DNA from: Methylococcaceae bacterium
Lineage (GTDB): Bacteria; Pseudomonadota; Gammaproteobacteria; Methylococcales; Methylomonadaceae
Length of the DNA stretch: 15,266 bases
Reading direction: 5' to 3'
NCBI GenBank assembly: GCA_947484105.1
Contig: CANKON010000006.1
Coordinates: forward strand, 1-15,266
Shown here: positions 1 to 9,410 of the stretch, one piece after another
How the letters are laid out: every line of letters begins with the position of its first letter
Position numbering within the stretch: position 1 is the stretch's first letter
The notes under the pieces: generated by a model
What the model saw: only the letters and a program-made list of their open reading frames with translations
What the model was told of the DNA's origin: nothing
Databases searched by the model: none
Program-made: the position numbers and the translations under genes

Positions 1-839
1 TAGTGCGTTTGCCTGAATCAGAACGTTTATTTGCACAAGACATTGAAAATTTATTGATTTTGACTCCGAGCGGCAAAGAAATTTCCTTGCGTGATGTGGT
101 GAAAGTCGAACGGTCGCACGCGGACACGGAAATCAACCGCCGCAACGGTCGGCGCAACATTCAAGTTAAAGCCGATGTGATTCCGCGCAGCAAAGTAGGC
201 GATATTTCAAACGATTTGAAAATGACAGAAATTCCACGTTTGCAAGATAAATACACAGGTTTGGAAATTAGTTTTGAAGGACGACAAGCCGATATGGTTG
301 AAAGTATGAGCAGCCTCAAAACGAATTTTATTTTTGCAATGTTGGTCGTGTATTTATTGTTGGCTATTCCCTTTAAAAGTTATACCTTGCCGTTTATTGT
401 GATGGTGAGCATTCCATTTAGCGTGATTGGTGCGGTAATGGGACATTTAATTATGGGCTACGATTTAAGCATTTTAAGTTTGTTTGGCATCGTAGCGTTG
501 GCGGGTGTGGTGGTGAATGACGCACTTATTTTGATTGAACACGCCATTGTTTTGCGTGACGCTTCGCCACAAAAATCCGCACGGGAAATTATTTTAACCG
601 CCGTGACACAACGGTTTCGGCAAATTGTTTTAACCACGTTGACGACATTTGGTGGACTTGCGCCCATGATTATGGAAACGTCGCGCCAAGCAAAAACACT
701 GATTCCGATGGCGATTTCGATTGGTTTTGGCAGTATCTTTGCTACGTTGATTACACTGATTTTAATTCCGTCGTTGTATGTGGTGATTGATGATGTGCGA
801 CAGTGGAAAAATGAACGACTATTTTTCAAAAAGCAATAA
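1..839 (+). CDS. RND efflux transporter inner-membrane subunit (AcrB-type), C-terminal part
   Basis: This is the last ~278 residues of a proton-driven RND efflux permease; the family is about 1,000-1,050 aa, so most of the gene lies left of the window. The GTG at base 3 is an internal Val codon, not a start. The first ~95 visible residues are the end of the second periplasmic porter domain. GRQADMVESMSSL (94-106) leads into membrane helix 8 (about 108-128). Further helices lie at about 128-151, 156-180 (with GVVVNDALILIEH), 208-224 and 233-262, followed by a short charged cytoplasmic tail. This matches the TM8-12 half of AcrB homologues. The substrate cannot be inferred without the porter domains; the adaptor and outer-membrane partners would be expected upstream. 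The gene ends at TAA 837-839, 64 bases before the next likely start. Confidence 0.93.
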   Translation, partial: VRLPESERLFAQDIENLLILTPSGKEISLRDVVKVERSHADTEINRRNGRRNIQVKADVIPRSKVGDISNDLKMTEIPRLQDKYTGLEISFEGRQADMVESMSSLKTNFIFAMLVVYLLLAIPFKSYTLPFIVMVSIPFSVIGAVMGHLIMGYDLSILSLFGIVALAGVVVNDALILIEHAIVLRDASPQKSAREIILTAVTQRFRQIVLTTLTTFGGLAPMIMETSRQAKTLIPMAISIGFGSIFATLITLILIPSLYVVIDDVRQWKNERLFFKKQ

Positions 840-903
840 GCAATAACCCATTAGCAGTTTGTTTTATAACGAAAATTTTTAAATGCAGAATAAGGTAAAG
901 ATA

Positions 904-1365
904 ATGGCTATCTCATTAAATAAAGGCGGTAATTTCGTTTCAGTCTTGTTTGGTACTTTGTTTTTAGCGGGTCTACCGATTCTTTCACAGGCGGCTGACT
1001 GCGCTGAAATAAAAGAACAGTATTGGCAATGTGTGCGATCTTCTATGACAAACGAACCCTGTACTGAAAATGTGTCGATTCCGCCAGAATGCTTAAAAGC
1101 AGGCACTGAAACCATTCAGAACTACGAATCATCGCCTGATGCCACGTCACGTTTTTTTGGTTCGGAAAAGAAATCGATCCCGATTGTCTATCCAACAACA
1201 GAAAACGTTCCTAAAAAACCCGTGAAAATTATCAATATCAAGCCACCCAAAGGCAAAATTTATTTTGAAACCGAAGACGATGTGAATCAGTACACCACGA
1301 AAATTAGAAATGATTTACTCAATGGCATCAAAGAAGGCAAAAGAGTTCGTTTAACATTTGATTGA
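904..1365 (+). CDS. Secreted four-cysteine protein of unknown function (twin CX9C spacing)
   Basis: I do not recognise this gene. I start it at ATG 904, because AAGG at 892-895 sits 8 nt upstream; an in-frame ATG at 883 has no visible Shine-Dalgarno and would add seven residues. From 904 it encodes 153 aa. An N-terminal Lys is followed by a hydrophobic stretch (about 11-27) and a likely signal peptidase I site after SQA (28-30), so export to the periplasm is expected. The mature protein starts with four Cys at 33, 43, 53 and 63, each exactly ten residues apart; none forms a CXXCH haem site. A Pro/Lys-rich linker (about 91-118) leads to a charged, probably helical tail running from FETEDDV to GKRVRL. 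It lies between the RND pump gene and gmhA; its last four bases overlap the longest possible gmhA reading frame. Function unknown. Confidence 0.75.
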   Translation: MAISLNKGGNFVSVLFGTLFLAGLPILSQAADCAEIKEQYWQCVRSSMTNEPCTENVSIPPECLKAGTETIQNYESSPDATSRFFGSEKKSIPIVYPTTENVPKKPVKIINIKPPKGKIYFETEDDVNQYTTKIRNDLLNGIKEGKRVRLTFD

Positions 1366-1385
1366 AGAGCGTTAGGAAATTTATA

Positions 1386-1961
1386 GTGAAACCATTTAGT
1401 GAAGAACTCGCCCAACATATCGCGGTGATGAATTTGGCGCAAAGCTGCGCGGCATCTGTTGAACTTGCAGCACATTTATTACAAAAAACCTTTGAAAATG
1501 GCAACAAAGTGTTGTTGTGTGGCAACGGTGGCAGTGCGGCAGATGCACAACATATCGCGGCAGAATTTGTGGTGCGTTATCAATTGAAACGTCGCGCTTT
1601 ACCCGCGATTGCGTTGACAACGGATACCTCAATTTTAACGGCACACGCCAACGATTTTGATTTTGACAGCGTGTTTGCGCGGCAAATTGAAGCCTTAGGA
1701 AATGCAGGCGACACGTTGATTGCTATTTCAACTTCTGGAAATAGCAAAAACATCGTTCAAGCCGCGCAAATTGCACGCGCTAAAAACTTAAATGTAATTG
1801 CCTTGACGGGTGAAAACGGTGGCACGTTAGCTGAATTTGCCACGAATTTAATCACTGTGCCGTCAAAAATTACGGCACGGATTCAAGAAACTCATATTTT
1901 AATTGGACATTACTGGTGTGGTGTCGTTGAGGAAGGTTTAAATGTTAGCGAATCTGCCTGA
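1386..1961 (+). CDS. gmhA: Sedoheptulose-7-phosphate isomerase GmhA
   Basis: Cytoplasmic SIS-domain isomerase converting sedoheptulose 7-phosphate to D-glycero-D-manno-heptose 7-phosphate, the first step of ADP-heptose synthesis for the LPS core. I chose GTG 1386 because AGGA at 1374-1377 lies 8 nt upstream and the resulting 191 aa fits the family; the frame could also open at TTG 1362. Visible motifs are the phosphosugar loop CGNGGSAADAQH (45-56), the Ser-rich STSGNS (115-120) and RIQETH (165-170). H56, E60, Q167 and H175 correspond, with a constant offset of five, to the zinc and active-site residues H61, E65, Q172 and H180 of E. coli GmhA. The replication-initiation paralogue DiaA has a similar fold, but the adjoining hldE (20-nt overlap) makes GmhA much more likely. 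Confidence 0.9.
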   Translation: MKPFSEELAQHIAVMNLAQSCAASVELAAHLLQKTFENGNKVLLCGNGGSAADAQHIAAEFVVRYQLKRRALPAIALTTDTSILTAHANDFDFDSVFARQIEALGNAGDTLIAISTSGNSKNIVQAAQIARAKNLNVIALTGENGGTLAEFATNLITVPSKITARIQETHILIGHYWCGVVEEGLNVSESA

Positions 1962-3363
1962 TTTTTCGACAGCTCGAATTTTAGTCATTGGTGATGTAAT
2001 GCTCGACCGTTATTGGTCGGGGCAAGCCACGCGGATTTCGCCCGAAGCTCCTGTGCCAGTCGTGAAAGTGAAAACGATTGAGGAACGTGTTGGAGGCGCA
2101 GCAAACGTCGCCTTAAATATCGCCAAACTCGGTGGAAAAGTGACGTTAATTGGTGTCATCGGCGATGATTCTGACGGCGACCAATTACAACGTTTATTAC
2201 AAGCCGAAGGCGTGGACTGTGATTTTATCGTCGATAAAAATCTGCATACGATTTGCAAATTGCGCGTTATGGCGCAACATCAACAATTGATTCGAGTCGA
2301 TTTTGAAGAAACACCGTTAAATTTTAATCACGCTGATTTATCTGCACGTTTGCAAAACCATCTTGAAAAAAACGAAGTCGTGGTGTTTTCAGATTATGGA
2401 AAAGGCACTTTAGAAGATGTTGCGAATTACATTTCGACTTCAAAAAACGCAGGTTTGAAAACACTTGTTGACCCAAAAGGCACGGATTATTCACGTTATC
2501 AAAATGCCGATTTAATCACCCCGAATTTAGGCGAATTAAAAGCGGTTGTTGGTGAAGGTGAATTAGAAACGTTAATCGAAAAAGGGCGTGAATTATTAGC
2601 CGTGCAAAAAATTGAAAACTTGCTTTTGACACGCGGCGAAGCAGGAATGAGCTTGATTGATGCAAAATCAACGTATTCTTTACCCGCGCAAGCGAAAGAC
2701 GTTTTTGATGTGACAGGTGCTGGCGATACCGTCATTTCAGTAATGGCATTGGGTTTGGCGATTGATTTACCCTTGCAAGATGCGATGGTTTTGGCGAATT
2801 TAGCGGCGGGCATCGTCGTTGGAAAAGTCGGTACTTCGACCGTTTCGACGCTCGAATTAATCCGCGAAATGCACACGCATCGCAATACGTTCGGTGTCGT
2901 TTCAGAAGATGAATTAGTTGAAATTATGCAACGCGCCAAAGCTCGCGGTGAAAAATTGGTCATGACAAATGGCTGTTTTGATTTGCTACATATTGGACAC
3001 ATTACTTATTTGCAACAGGCAAAAGCGTTGGGCGACCGTTTGATTATCGCGGTGAATTCGGATGAATCCGTGAAGGCTCTCAAAGGTAATTCTCGTCCAA
3101 TTAACGATTTATCGGCACGAATGGCGGTTTTAGCCGCGTTGGAATGTGTGGATTGGGTGGTCTCATTTTCAGAAGAAACGCCAGAACGCATTTATAACAA
3201 ATTGCTCCCAAACGTTTTAGTAAAAGGCGGGGATTACAAACCTGAAGACGTTGTCGGTGGCGAAGCAGTCATTTCAAACGGTGGCGAAGTCAAAATTTTA
3301 TCGTTTGTCGAAGGCTATTCGACCAGCAAAATGATTGAAAAATCTCACCATTCAAAAACTTAA
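1942..3363 (+). CDS. hldE: Bifunctional heptose 7-phosphate kinase / heptose 1-phosphate adenylyltransferase HldE
   Basis: Cytoplasmic two-domain enzyme (473 aa, E. coli 477). The N-terminal PfkB/ribokinase-type kinase (about 1-315) makes D-glycero-D-manno-heptose 1,7-bisphosphate. The C-terminal nucleotidyltransferase (about 335-473) makes ADP-heptose from the 1-phosphate. Kinase marks are GGAANVALNIAKLGG (51-65) and DVTGAGD (256-262), with D262 the expected catalytic base. Transferase marks are TNGCFDLLHIGH (342-353) with the nucleotide-binding HIGH and, near the end, EGYSTSKMI. ATG 1942 has a strong GAGGAAGG ribosome site (1929-1936) inside the gmhA 3' end, so translation is probably coupled to gmhA. 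The phosphatase GmhB and epimerase HldD needed to complete the pathway are not in the window. Some bacteria split the two activities (HldA and HldC); here they are fused. Confidence 0.97.
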   Translation: MLANLPDFSTARILVIGDVMLDRYWSGQATRISPEAPVPVVKVKTIEERVGGAANVALNIAKLGGKVTLIGVIGDDSDGDQLQRLLQAEGVDCDFIVDKNLHTICKLRVMAQHQQLIRVDFEETPLNFNHADLSARLQNHLEKNEVVVFSDYGKGTLEDVANYISTSKNAGLKTLVDPKGTDYSRYQNADLITPNLGELKAVVGEGELETLIEKGRELLAVQKIENLLLTRGEAGMSLIDAKSTYSLPAQAKDVFDVTGAGDTVISVMALGLAIDLPLQDAMVLANLAAGIVVGKVGTSTVSTLELIREMHTHRNTFGVVSEDELVEIMQRAKARGEKLVMTNGCFDLLHIGHITYLQQAKALGDRLIIAVNSDESVKALKGNSRPINDLSARMAVLAALECVDWVVSFSEETPERIYNKLLPNVLVKGGDYKPEDVVGGEAVISNGGEVKILSFVEGYSTSKMIEKSHHSKT

Positions 3364-3367
3364 CATT

Positions 3368-4900
3368 ATGCCTTTACGTTATATCGAAAAAATTCTCCGC
3401 GCTTCTGTTTATGACGTTGTCATCGAAACACCGTTGGATTTTGCTAAAACCCTTTCGGCTCGAACTCAAAATCACATTTTCTTAAAACGCGAAGATTTAC
3501 AATCCGTGTTTTCATTCAAATTACGGGGCGCGTACAACAAAATGGCGTTGCTCAGTGAGGCTGAAAAAAAATGCGGCGTGATTGCGGCTTCGGCAGGAAA
3601 TCACGCGCAAGGTGTCGCGTTATCGGCGCAACGCTTGGGAATCAACGCTTTAATCGTCATGCCAACGACAACGCCTGAAATTAAAAGCCAATCTGTCAAA
3701 AGTATGGGAGCAGATATTGTTTTATTCGGCGATTCTTACAGCGAATCTTGCGAACACGCTTACGAATTAGCCAAAAAATCGGGGCGTGTTTTTGTGCATC
3801 CTTATGATGATGAAGATGTCATTGCAGGGCAGGGAACAGTTGCAATGGAAATTTTGCGGCAACAAACGGGGAAATTGGACGCAATTTTTGTCCCAGTCGG
3901 TGGCGGTGGCTTGATTGCTGGTGTTGCTGTTTATGCAAAATTTGTCCGCCCTGATATTAAAATTATTGGCGTTGAACCTGAAGATTCTGATTGTTTAAAT
4001 CAAGCCTTGAAAGTAGGCGAACGGGTAATTTTAGAACAAGTCGGTTTATTTGCTGATGGCGTGGCAGTGAAACAAATTGGCGCAGAACCGTTTGCACTTG
4101 CACAAAAATATGTTGATGAAGTCATTACCGTTTCAACAGATGAAATTTGTGCCGCGATTAAAGATATTTTCGACGATACACGCTCGATTGCGGAACCTGC
4201 TGGGGCATTGGCAACGGCGGGATTGAAAAAATATATCGAACGCGAAGGTTTAAAAAATCAAACACTCGTTGCCATCGACAGTGGCGCGAATATCAATTTT
4301 GACCGTTTACGTTATGTGGCTGAACGCGCTCAAGTTGGTGAACATCGAGAAATTTTATTAGCGGTTACGATTCCCGAAGTTGCAGGCAGTTTTCTACGTT
4401 TTTGCCAATTATTAAACGGGCGTAACATTACCGAATTCAATTATCGTTATTTTGATTCGGCAAACGCACAAGTTTTTGTCGGAATTTCGAGTAGCGGCGA
4501 TGTGAAAGATCGCGCGGCATTGATTTCACATTTGCAAACGCAAGGTTTTAACGTGGTTGATATGACGGCAAATGATTTGGCGAAAGAACATATTCGTTAC
4601 ATGGTTGGCGGTCATGCGCCGTGTGAATTAAATGAAGTCATTTACAGCGTTGAATTCCCAGAACGCCCGAGTGCGTTGCTCAATTTTTTGACCGAATTAG
4701 GTGGACGCTGGAATATCAGTTTGTTTCATTATCGCAATCATGGCGCGGCATTTGGCAAAGTGTTAATGGGTTTGCAAATTGAAACGTCGCAAAAAGCCGC
4801 ATTTGAAACGTGTTTGAATTCATTGGGATTTAGCTTTCACGAAGAAACAGACAATCCTGCCTATCAACTATTTTCAGGTGGAAAAATAAATTCCTTATGA
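3368..4900 (+). CDS. ilvA: Threonine dehydratase (biosynthetic) IlvA
   Basis: PLP-dependent deaminase turning L-threonine into 2-oxobutanoate and ammonia, the committed step to isoleucine. From ATG 3368 it is 510 aa (E. coli IlvA 514). The start matches the family N-terminus ([18 protein letters not shown]) but lacks a visible Shine-Dalgarno and lies 4 nt after the hldE stop; a TTG at 3335 is also in frame but would sit inside hldE. The PLP lysine is K51 in [16 protein letters not shown] (75-82) binds substrate carboxylate, and the glycine loop GGGGLIAG (about 178-185) holds the PLP phosphate. The C-terminal part from about residue 330 carries the paired ACT-like regulatory domains typical of isoleucine-inhibited, valine-activated enzymes, so this is the long biosynthetic form rather than the short catabolic TdcB. 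The stop overlaps the mutS start (ATGA). Confidence 0.96.
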   Translation: MPLRYIEKILRASVYDVVIETPLDFAKTLSARTQNHIFLKREDLQSVFSFKLRGAYNKMALLSEAEKKCGVIAASAGNHAQGVALSAQRLGINALIVMPTTTPEIKSQSVKSMGADIVLFGDSYSESCEHAYELAKKSGRVFVHPYDDEDVIAGQGTVAMEILRQQTGKLDAIFVPVGGGGLIAGVAVYAKFVRPDIKIIGVEPEDSDCLNQALKVGERVILEQVGLFADGVAVKQIGAEPFALAQKYVDEVITVSTDEICAAIKDIFDDTRSIAEPAGALATAGLKKYIEREGLKNQTLVAIDSGANINFDRLRYVAERAQVGEHREILLAVTIPEVAGSFLRFCQLLNGRNITEFNYRYFDSANAQVFVGISSSGDVKDRAALISHLQTQGFNVVDMTANDLAKEHIRYMVGGHAPCELNEVIYSVEFPERPSALLNFLTELGGRWNISLFHYRNHGAAFGKVLMGLQIETSQKAAFETCLNSLGFSFHEETDNPAYQLFSGGKINSL

Positions 4901-7452
4901 GTCAAGAAACCACGCACACACCGATGATGCAGCAGTATTTTCGCATCAAAGCGCAACATCCTGACACGCTGGTTTTTTACCGAATGGGTGATTTTTACGA
5001 ATTGTTTTATGACGACGCGAAAAAAGCGGCTCAACTTTTAAACATCACACTTACCAGTCGCGGAAGCTCAAACGGTGAACCGATTCCGATGGCTGGTATT
5101 CCACATCATGCGGCTGAAAATTATATTGCCAAAATTTTGCGAGCGGGTGAATCGGTCGCGTTATGTGAACAAATCGGCGACCCTGCAACGAGTAAAGGAC
5201 CTGTTGAACGCAAAGTGGTTCGCGTCGTCACGCCTGCAACCGTAACAGATGAAGCGTTACTTGAAGAACGACAAGACAATTTACTGGTCGCCGTTTCGTG
5301 GCTAAAAAATCAATATGGGATTGCAAGTTTAGACGTAACCAGCGGACGATTTGTGTTGCAACAAGTCGAAACGGAAGACGATTTAATCAACGAAATTGCA
5401 CGGTTAAATCCTGCTGAATTATTGTTTTCGGATGATTTCGCTCTTTCACATACGCTTCGCCAACGCAACGGTTTATGTCGTCGTCCTGCGTGGCATTTTG
5501 AAGTTTCCAGTGCGCGAGAACGTTTGCTTTCTCAATTCAAAGCCACAGATTTAAAAGGTTTTGGTTGCGACGAATTAACGACAGCGATTGCAGCGGCAGG
5601 TGCATTATTGCAATACGTTAAAGATACACAGCAAGCTGCATTGCCTCATATTCAAGGGATTCGGGTTGAAACCAGCGACGATTGCATTCAACTTGACGCG
5701 GCAAGTCGTAAAAATTTAGAACTCGATTCGCACCCATCAGGCGAGATGAAATACACGCTTTTCGGTGTTCTCGACAGCACGATTACCGCGATGGGAAGTC
5801 GTTGTTTGCGGCGTTGGTTGAATCGCCCGTTGCGAAATCAATCCATTTTGAAACACCGTTATGCGTGTGTTTCGAGCTTGTTGCATTCGCATGAATATCA
5901 AAACGTACAAAGCCAATTACGGCACATCGGCGACATTGAACGGATTAGTTCTCGCGTTGCCATGAAATCTGCTAGACCACGCGATTTGATTACGTTACGC
6001 GATAGTTTGACCGCGTTGCCACAACTGCAACGCCTTTTAGCGATGCACGATAATCCGCAAATTCAACACATTCAAAAGCAAATCACGATTCCTCCCGACA
6101 CCGCTGAATTATTACATCGAGCGATTTTTGACAATCCGCCTGTTTTGATTCGTGATGGCGGTGTGATTGCAGGCGGTTATAACGCAGAACTCGATGAATT
6201 GCGTGATTTAAGTCAAAATGCCGACCAATTTTTACTCGATATGGAACAACGTGAACGGGTGGCGACGGGCATTAACACCTTGAAAGTCAGCTACAATCGG
6301 ATTCACGGTTATTACATTGAAATTTCACATTTGCACGCAGAAAAAATTCCCGCACATTATCGCCGTAAACAAACCTTAAAAGGTGCTGAGCGTTATATCA
6401 CCGAAGAATTGAAATCATTTGAAGACAAAGTATTGAGTGCACGCGAAAAAGCCTTAACGTTTGAAAAGTTTTTGTATGACCAACTTTTAGAAATTATTGG
6501 TTTGTCTGTTCCTGAATTACAGCGTTGCGCGAGTGCATTGGCGGAATTGGACGTTTTGAGCTGTTTTGCTGAACGTGCTGAAAAATTAAATTTGTCGCAA
6601 CCGACTTTGACAGATAAAAACGGTATTCACATCGAAGCGGGGCGGCATTTGGTGGTTGAACACGTTTCAAGCACGCCGTTTGTGCCGAATGATTTGGCAA
6701 TGTCGATGCAACGTAGAATGCTCATGATTACAGGACCAAACGCGGGCGGGAAGTCTACGTTTATGCGTCAAACGGCGTTGATGGTTTTGCTCGCACATAT
6801 TGGTTGCTATGTTCCAGCGAAAAACTTTGTGTGCGGCGATATTGATAAAATTTTCACCCGCATTGGCGCGTCGGATGATTTAAGTAGTGGACGTTCGACG
6901 TTTATGGTTGAAATGTCCGAAGCCGCAAATATCTTGCATAATGCCACCTCGAAAAGTTTGATTTTGATTGATGAAATTGGACGCGGCACAAGTACGTTTG
7001 ACGGGCTTTCATTGGCTTGGGCGTGCGCCGAACATTTAGCTAAAGAAACTAAAGCCTTCACCCTTTTTGCGACGCATTATTTTGAACTCACTTCATTAGC
7101 CGATGAACATCGCAACATTCATAACGTGCATTTAGAAGCGATTGAACACGGTGATACGATTATTTTTCTGCACGCAGTCAAAGATGGCGCAGCTAATCAA
7201 AGTTATGGTTTGCAAGTTGCTGCATTAGCAGGCGTGCCACGAATAGTGATTGAAAATGCCAAAACGAAATTACGCGAATTAGAAATGCACGCCTATGCCG
7301 AACAGCAAGTCAAACGCGGCAATGACCAAATTGATTTGTTTGTGTCACAAGCTGAAAATCCTGTTTTGTCATTACTTGAAGATGTTCGTGCGGATGATTT
7401 AACGCCAAAACAGGCGTTGGAACTGGTTTATCGCCTTAAACAACTGGTGTAA
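4897..7452 (+). CDS. mutS: DNA mismatch repair protein MutS
   Basis: ATPase that recognises mismatches and small loops and recruits MutL (851 aa, E. coli 853). The N-terminal mismatch-binding domain has the Phe-X-Glu wedge at F33-Y34-E35 in GDFYELF. Connector, core, lever and clamp domains follow, including the conserved segment from [18 protein letters not shown] onward. In the C-terminal ABC-type ATPase, Walker A is GPNAGGKS (613-620), Walker B ends in D692-E693 ([12 protein letters not shown]), and the switch histidine is H727 in FATHYFEL. The Walker A residue usually seen as Met is Ala (A616) here, which should not impair nucleotide binding. The last 35 residues ([17 protein letters not shown]) match the tetramerisation tail, so the gene is complete. 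It overlaps ilvA by ATGA and is probably translated by coupling, which is an unusual neighbour for mutS. Confidence 0.98.
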   Translation: MSQETTHTPMMQQYFRIKAQHPDTLVFYRMGDFYELFYDDAKKAAQLLNITLTSRGSSNGEPIPMAGIPHHAAENYIAKILRAGESVALCEQIGDPATSKGPVERKVVRVVTPATVTDEALLEERQDNLLVAVSWLKNQYGIASLDVTSGRFVLQQVETEDDLINEIARLNPAELLFSDDFALSHTLRQRNGLCRRPAWHFEVSSARERLLSQFKATDLKGFGCDELTTAIAAAGALLQYVKDTQQAALPHIQGIRVETSDDCIQLDAASRKNLELDSHPSGEMKYTLFGVLDSTITAMGSRCLRRWLNRPLRNQSILKHRYACVSSLLHSHEYQNVQSQLRHIGDIERISSRVAMKSARPRDLITLRDSLTALPQLQRLLAMHDNPQIQHIQKQITIPPDTAELLHRAIFDNPPVLIRDGGVIAGGYNAELDELRDLSQNADQFLLDMEQRERVATGINTLKVSYNRIHGYYIEISHLHAEKIPAHYRRKQTLKGAERYITEELKSFEDKVLSAREKALTFEKFLYDQLLEIIGLSVPELQRCASALAELDVLSCFAERAEKLNLSQPTLTDKNGIHIEAGRHLVVEHVSSTPFVPNDLAMSMQRRMLMITGPNAGGKSTFMRQTALMVLLAHIGCYVPAKNFVCGDIDKIFTRIGASDDLSSGRSTFMVEMSEAANILHNATSKSLILIDEIGRGTSTFDGLSLAWACAEHLAKETKAFTLFATHYFELTSLADEHRNIHNVHLEAIEHGDTIIFLHAVKDGAANQSYGLQVAALAGVPRIVIENAKTKLRELEMHAYAEQQVKRGNDQIDLFVSQAENPVLSLLEDVRADDLTPKQALELVYRLKQLV

Positions 7453-7454
7453 AA

Positions 7455-7967
7455 ATGAAAACGATACAAATTATTTTTATCATCGCCTTATTGGCATTGA
7501 CAGCAGGAATTGGTGTTCGGATATTCAACCAATGGCAAGCCGATCAAAAACCGATGCCATTACCAACTTTTTCATTTCCTGATTTAAACGGCACGCAGCA
7601 TTCGTCAAATGAGTGGAAAGGCAAAATTCTTGTGCTGAATTTTTGGGCGACGTGGTGTCCTGCGTGTTTAAAAGAAATTCCTGCGTTTATGTCACTGCAA
7701 ACGCAATATGCTGAAAACGTCCAATTTGTTGGTATCGCGCTTGACGATTTGGAAGCGGTTAAAACCTTTCAACAAAAAAATGCCGTAAATTATCCATTGT
7801 TAATTTCGGGCGATTGGGCGGGTTTCAATTTAGCCAAACAATTGGGTAATTCTATTAGCGCAATTCCTTACACCGTTGTCGCAAATCGTGATGGACAAGT
7901 GATTTATCGCCATTCGGGTGAATTGTCTGCAAGTGAATTACAGGCGGTAATTTCGCCGTTGCTTTAA
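7455..7967 (+). CDS. Membrane-anchored TlpA/ResA-like thiol-disulfide oxidoreductase
   Basis: A 170-aa thioredoxin-fold protein. The N-terminus (about 4-24) is one uncleaved-looking hydrophobic helix, so the domain is probably tethered on the periplasmic face of the inner membrane. The active site is WATWCPAC with C68 and C71, and the cis-proline is P138 in SAIPYT. The AhpC/TSA-like PDLNG near residue 42 and FVGIALDD (91-98) are typical of the TlpA/ResA group, whose members reduce disulfides, for example in apocytochrome c or cell-envelope proteins. ATG 7455 is only 2 nt after the mutS stop with a weak ribosome site, suggesting coupling to mutS. The true target is unknown. The c-type cytochrome and two Cys-rich secreted proteins in this window are possible clients, but that is only inference from proximity. 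Confidence 0.88.
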   Translation: MKTIQIIFIIALLALTAGIGVRIFNQWQADQKPMPLPTFSFPDLNGTQHSSNEWKGKILVLNFWATWCPACLKEIPAFMSLQTQYAENVQFVGIALDDLEAVKTFQQKNAVNYPLLISGDWAGFNLAKQLGNSISAIPYTVVANRDGQVIYRHSGELSASELQAVISPLL

Positions 7968-8008
7968 AATTACGAATTTAAAAATTATTTAACTTTTTCG
8001 GAGAAAAA

Positions 8009-9283
8009 ATGAACGTTTTAATTATTGGCAGCGGTGGACGTGAACACGCTTTAGCGTGGAAAGTAAAACAATCGCCAAAAGTCAGTCGTGTTTTTGTCGC
8101 ACCTGGCAACGCAGGAACAGCTTTAGAAACGGGCATTGAAAACGTGGAAATTGCAGTTGAAAAACTGGATGATTTATTAACGTTTGCTCAAAAAAACGCG
8201 ATTGAATTAACCATCGTAGGTCCTGAAGTGCCTTTGACTTTGGGCATTGTCGATAAGTTTCAAGCCGCAGGTTTAGCGTGTTTTGGTGCGTCAGCGTACA
8301 CGTCACAGTTAGAAGGTTCAAAATCATTTTGCAAAGATTTTATGATTCGTTACGGAATTCCAACAGCCGCTTATGAGAGTTTCACCGATGCTGCAAAAGC
8401 GATTGCATACATTGAAAAACAAGGCGCACCAATTGTTGTAAAAGCGGATGGTTTAGCGGCTGGTAAAGGCGTAATTGTCGCGCAAACGAATGAAGAAGCG
8501 ATTGCTGCGGTCAATGATATGTTAGCGGGCAATGCGTTTGGTGAAGCGGGTCATCGCGTTGTAATTGAAGAATTTTTAGCGGGTGAAGAAGCCAGTTTTA
8601 TTGTGATTGCAGACGGTAAAACGGCGTTACCTATGGCAACGTCACAAGATCATAAAGCATTGCAAAATGGTGATAAAGGCGTGAACACAGGCGGCATGGG
8701 GGCATATTCACCAGCTCCAATTGTCACGCCAGAAATTCACGAAAAAGTCATGCGTGATGTTATCAATCCAACTTTGGCGGGCATGGCGAGCGAAGGGCAT
8801 CCCTACAGCGGATTTTTGTATGCGGGTTTAATGATTTCGCCAAACTGCGACATTAAAGTTTTGGAATACAATTGCCGTTTTGGCGACCCTGAAACGCAAC
8901 CTATTATGATGCGTTTGAAAAGTGATTTAGTCGAACTTTGCCAAGCTGCGCTCGCAGGCGAACTTGATAAAACTTCGACAGAATGGGATGAACGTCCCGC
9001 GTTAGGTGTCGTTTTAGCAGCTGGTGGTTATCCTGATGCTTACACAAAAGGACAAATTATTTCAGGTTTGCCAACAGACGAAAGCGGTGATTGCAAAGTA
9101 TTTCACGCAGGAACAGCACAAGTAGCTGATGATGTTGTAACCAATGGCGGGCGGGTTTTGTGTGCCTGTGCATTGGGTGATTCAATTTTGGACGCACAAA
9201 CCAAAGCCTATGAATTAACAAATAAAATCAGTTGGAACGGCATTTATTACCGTACGGATATTGGATTCAAAGCAATAAAATAA
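8009..9283 (+). CDS. purD: Phosphoribosylamine-glycine ligase PurD
   Basis: Cytoplasmic ATP-grasp ligase joining phosphoribosylamine and glycine to give GAR, the second step of purine synthesis (424 aa, E. coli 429). The N-terminal domain opens with MNVLIIGSGGREHALAWK, the diagnostic PurD start. The ATP-grasp region includes VVKADGLAAGKGV and IEEFLAGEEASF, then the glycine-rich VNTGGMGAYSP. The catalytic metal/ATP region is CRFGDPETQ, around residues 289-297. ATG 8009 has GGAG at 8000-8003. It follows the thioredoxin gene by 41 AT-rich bases, so it may be read through from the upstream operon or have its own promoter (none clear). The usual partner purH is not adjacent. A strong terminator follows at 9373-9402. 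Confidence 0.97.
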   Translation: MNVLIIGSGGREHALAWKVKQSPKVSRVFVAPGNAGTALETGIENVEIAVEKLDDLLTFAQKNAIELTIVGPEVPLTLGIVDKFQAAGLACFGASAYTSQLEGSKSFCKDFMIRYGIPTAAYESFTDAAKAIAYIEKQGAPIVVKADGLAAGKGVIVAQTNEEAIAAVNDMLAGNAFGEAGHRVVIEEFLAGEEASFIVIADGKTALPMATSQDHKALQNGDKGVNTGGMGAYSPAPIVTPEIHEKVMRDVINPTLAGMASEGHPYSGFLYAGLMISPNCDIKVLEYNCRFGDPETQPIMMRLKSDLVELCQAALAGELDKTSTEWDERPALGVVLAAGGYPDAYTKGQIISGLPTDESGDCKVFHAGTAQVADDVVTNGGRVLCACALGDSILDAQTKAYELTNKISWNGIYYRTDIGFKAIK

Positions 9284-9372
9284 AAAATTGGTTCGCATTG
9301 GTGATGTAAAAGGTTTTTCTAAACGTAAACAAACATTAGCAGCTTAAAACCGTCAAAAGTTAAAAGAAGGAA
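9284..9372 (+). other. Spacer after purD with a possible gene remnant
   Basis: Between the purD stop and its terminator lies a short open stretch, TTG 9288 to TAA 9345-9347. It would encode 19 residues with a basic tail (IGDVKGFSKRKQTLAA). There is no ribosome site and no ATG. It may be the degenerate 3' end of a lost gene or plain 3' untranslated sequence; I cannot assign it. Confidence 0.2.
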
Positions 9373-9402
9373 GGGGCTTCAAATTTTTGAAGTCCCTTTT
9401 TT
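9373..9402 (+). terminator. Rho-independent terminator after purD
   Basis: GGGGCTTCAAA (9373-9383) pairs with TTTGAAGTCCC (9386-9396) through 11 positions, one of them G-U, around a very short loop. A run of six T follows (9397-9402). On the opposite strand the stem is followed by a pyrimidine-rich TTCCTTCTTTT, so it may also help end the leftward cytochrome gene, whose stop codon is at 9411-9413. Confidence 0.85.
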
Positions 9403-9410
9403 GTTGTGTA

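Noticed and set aside
1362..1385. TTG start for gmhA
   Set aside because: GTG 1386 has AGGA at proper spacing and gives a normal-length protein; the TTG sits inside the preceding gene's stop without a ribosome site.
1386..1961. DiaA (replication initiation factor) instead of GmhA
   Set aside because: The metal/active-site residues fit GmhA, and the gene overlaps hldE of the same pathway.
2499..3002. 167-aa minus-strand open frame inside hldE
   Set aside because: It is a shadow of the well-conserved hldE coding frame.
3335..3367. TTG start for ilvA inside hldE
   Set aside because: The ATG at 3368 begins where IlvA family similarity begins, and the upstream residues are only the shifted hldE end.
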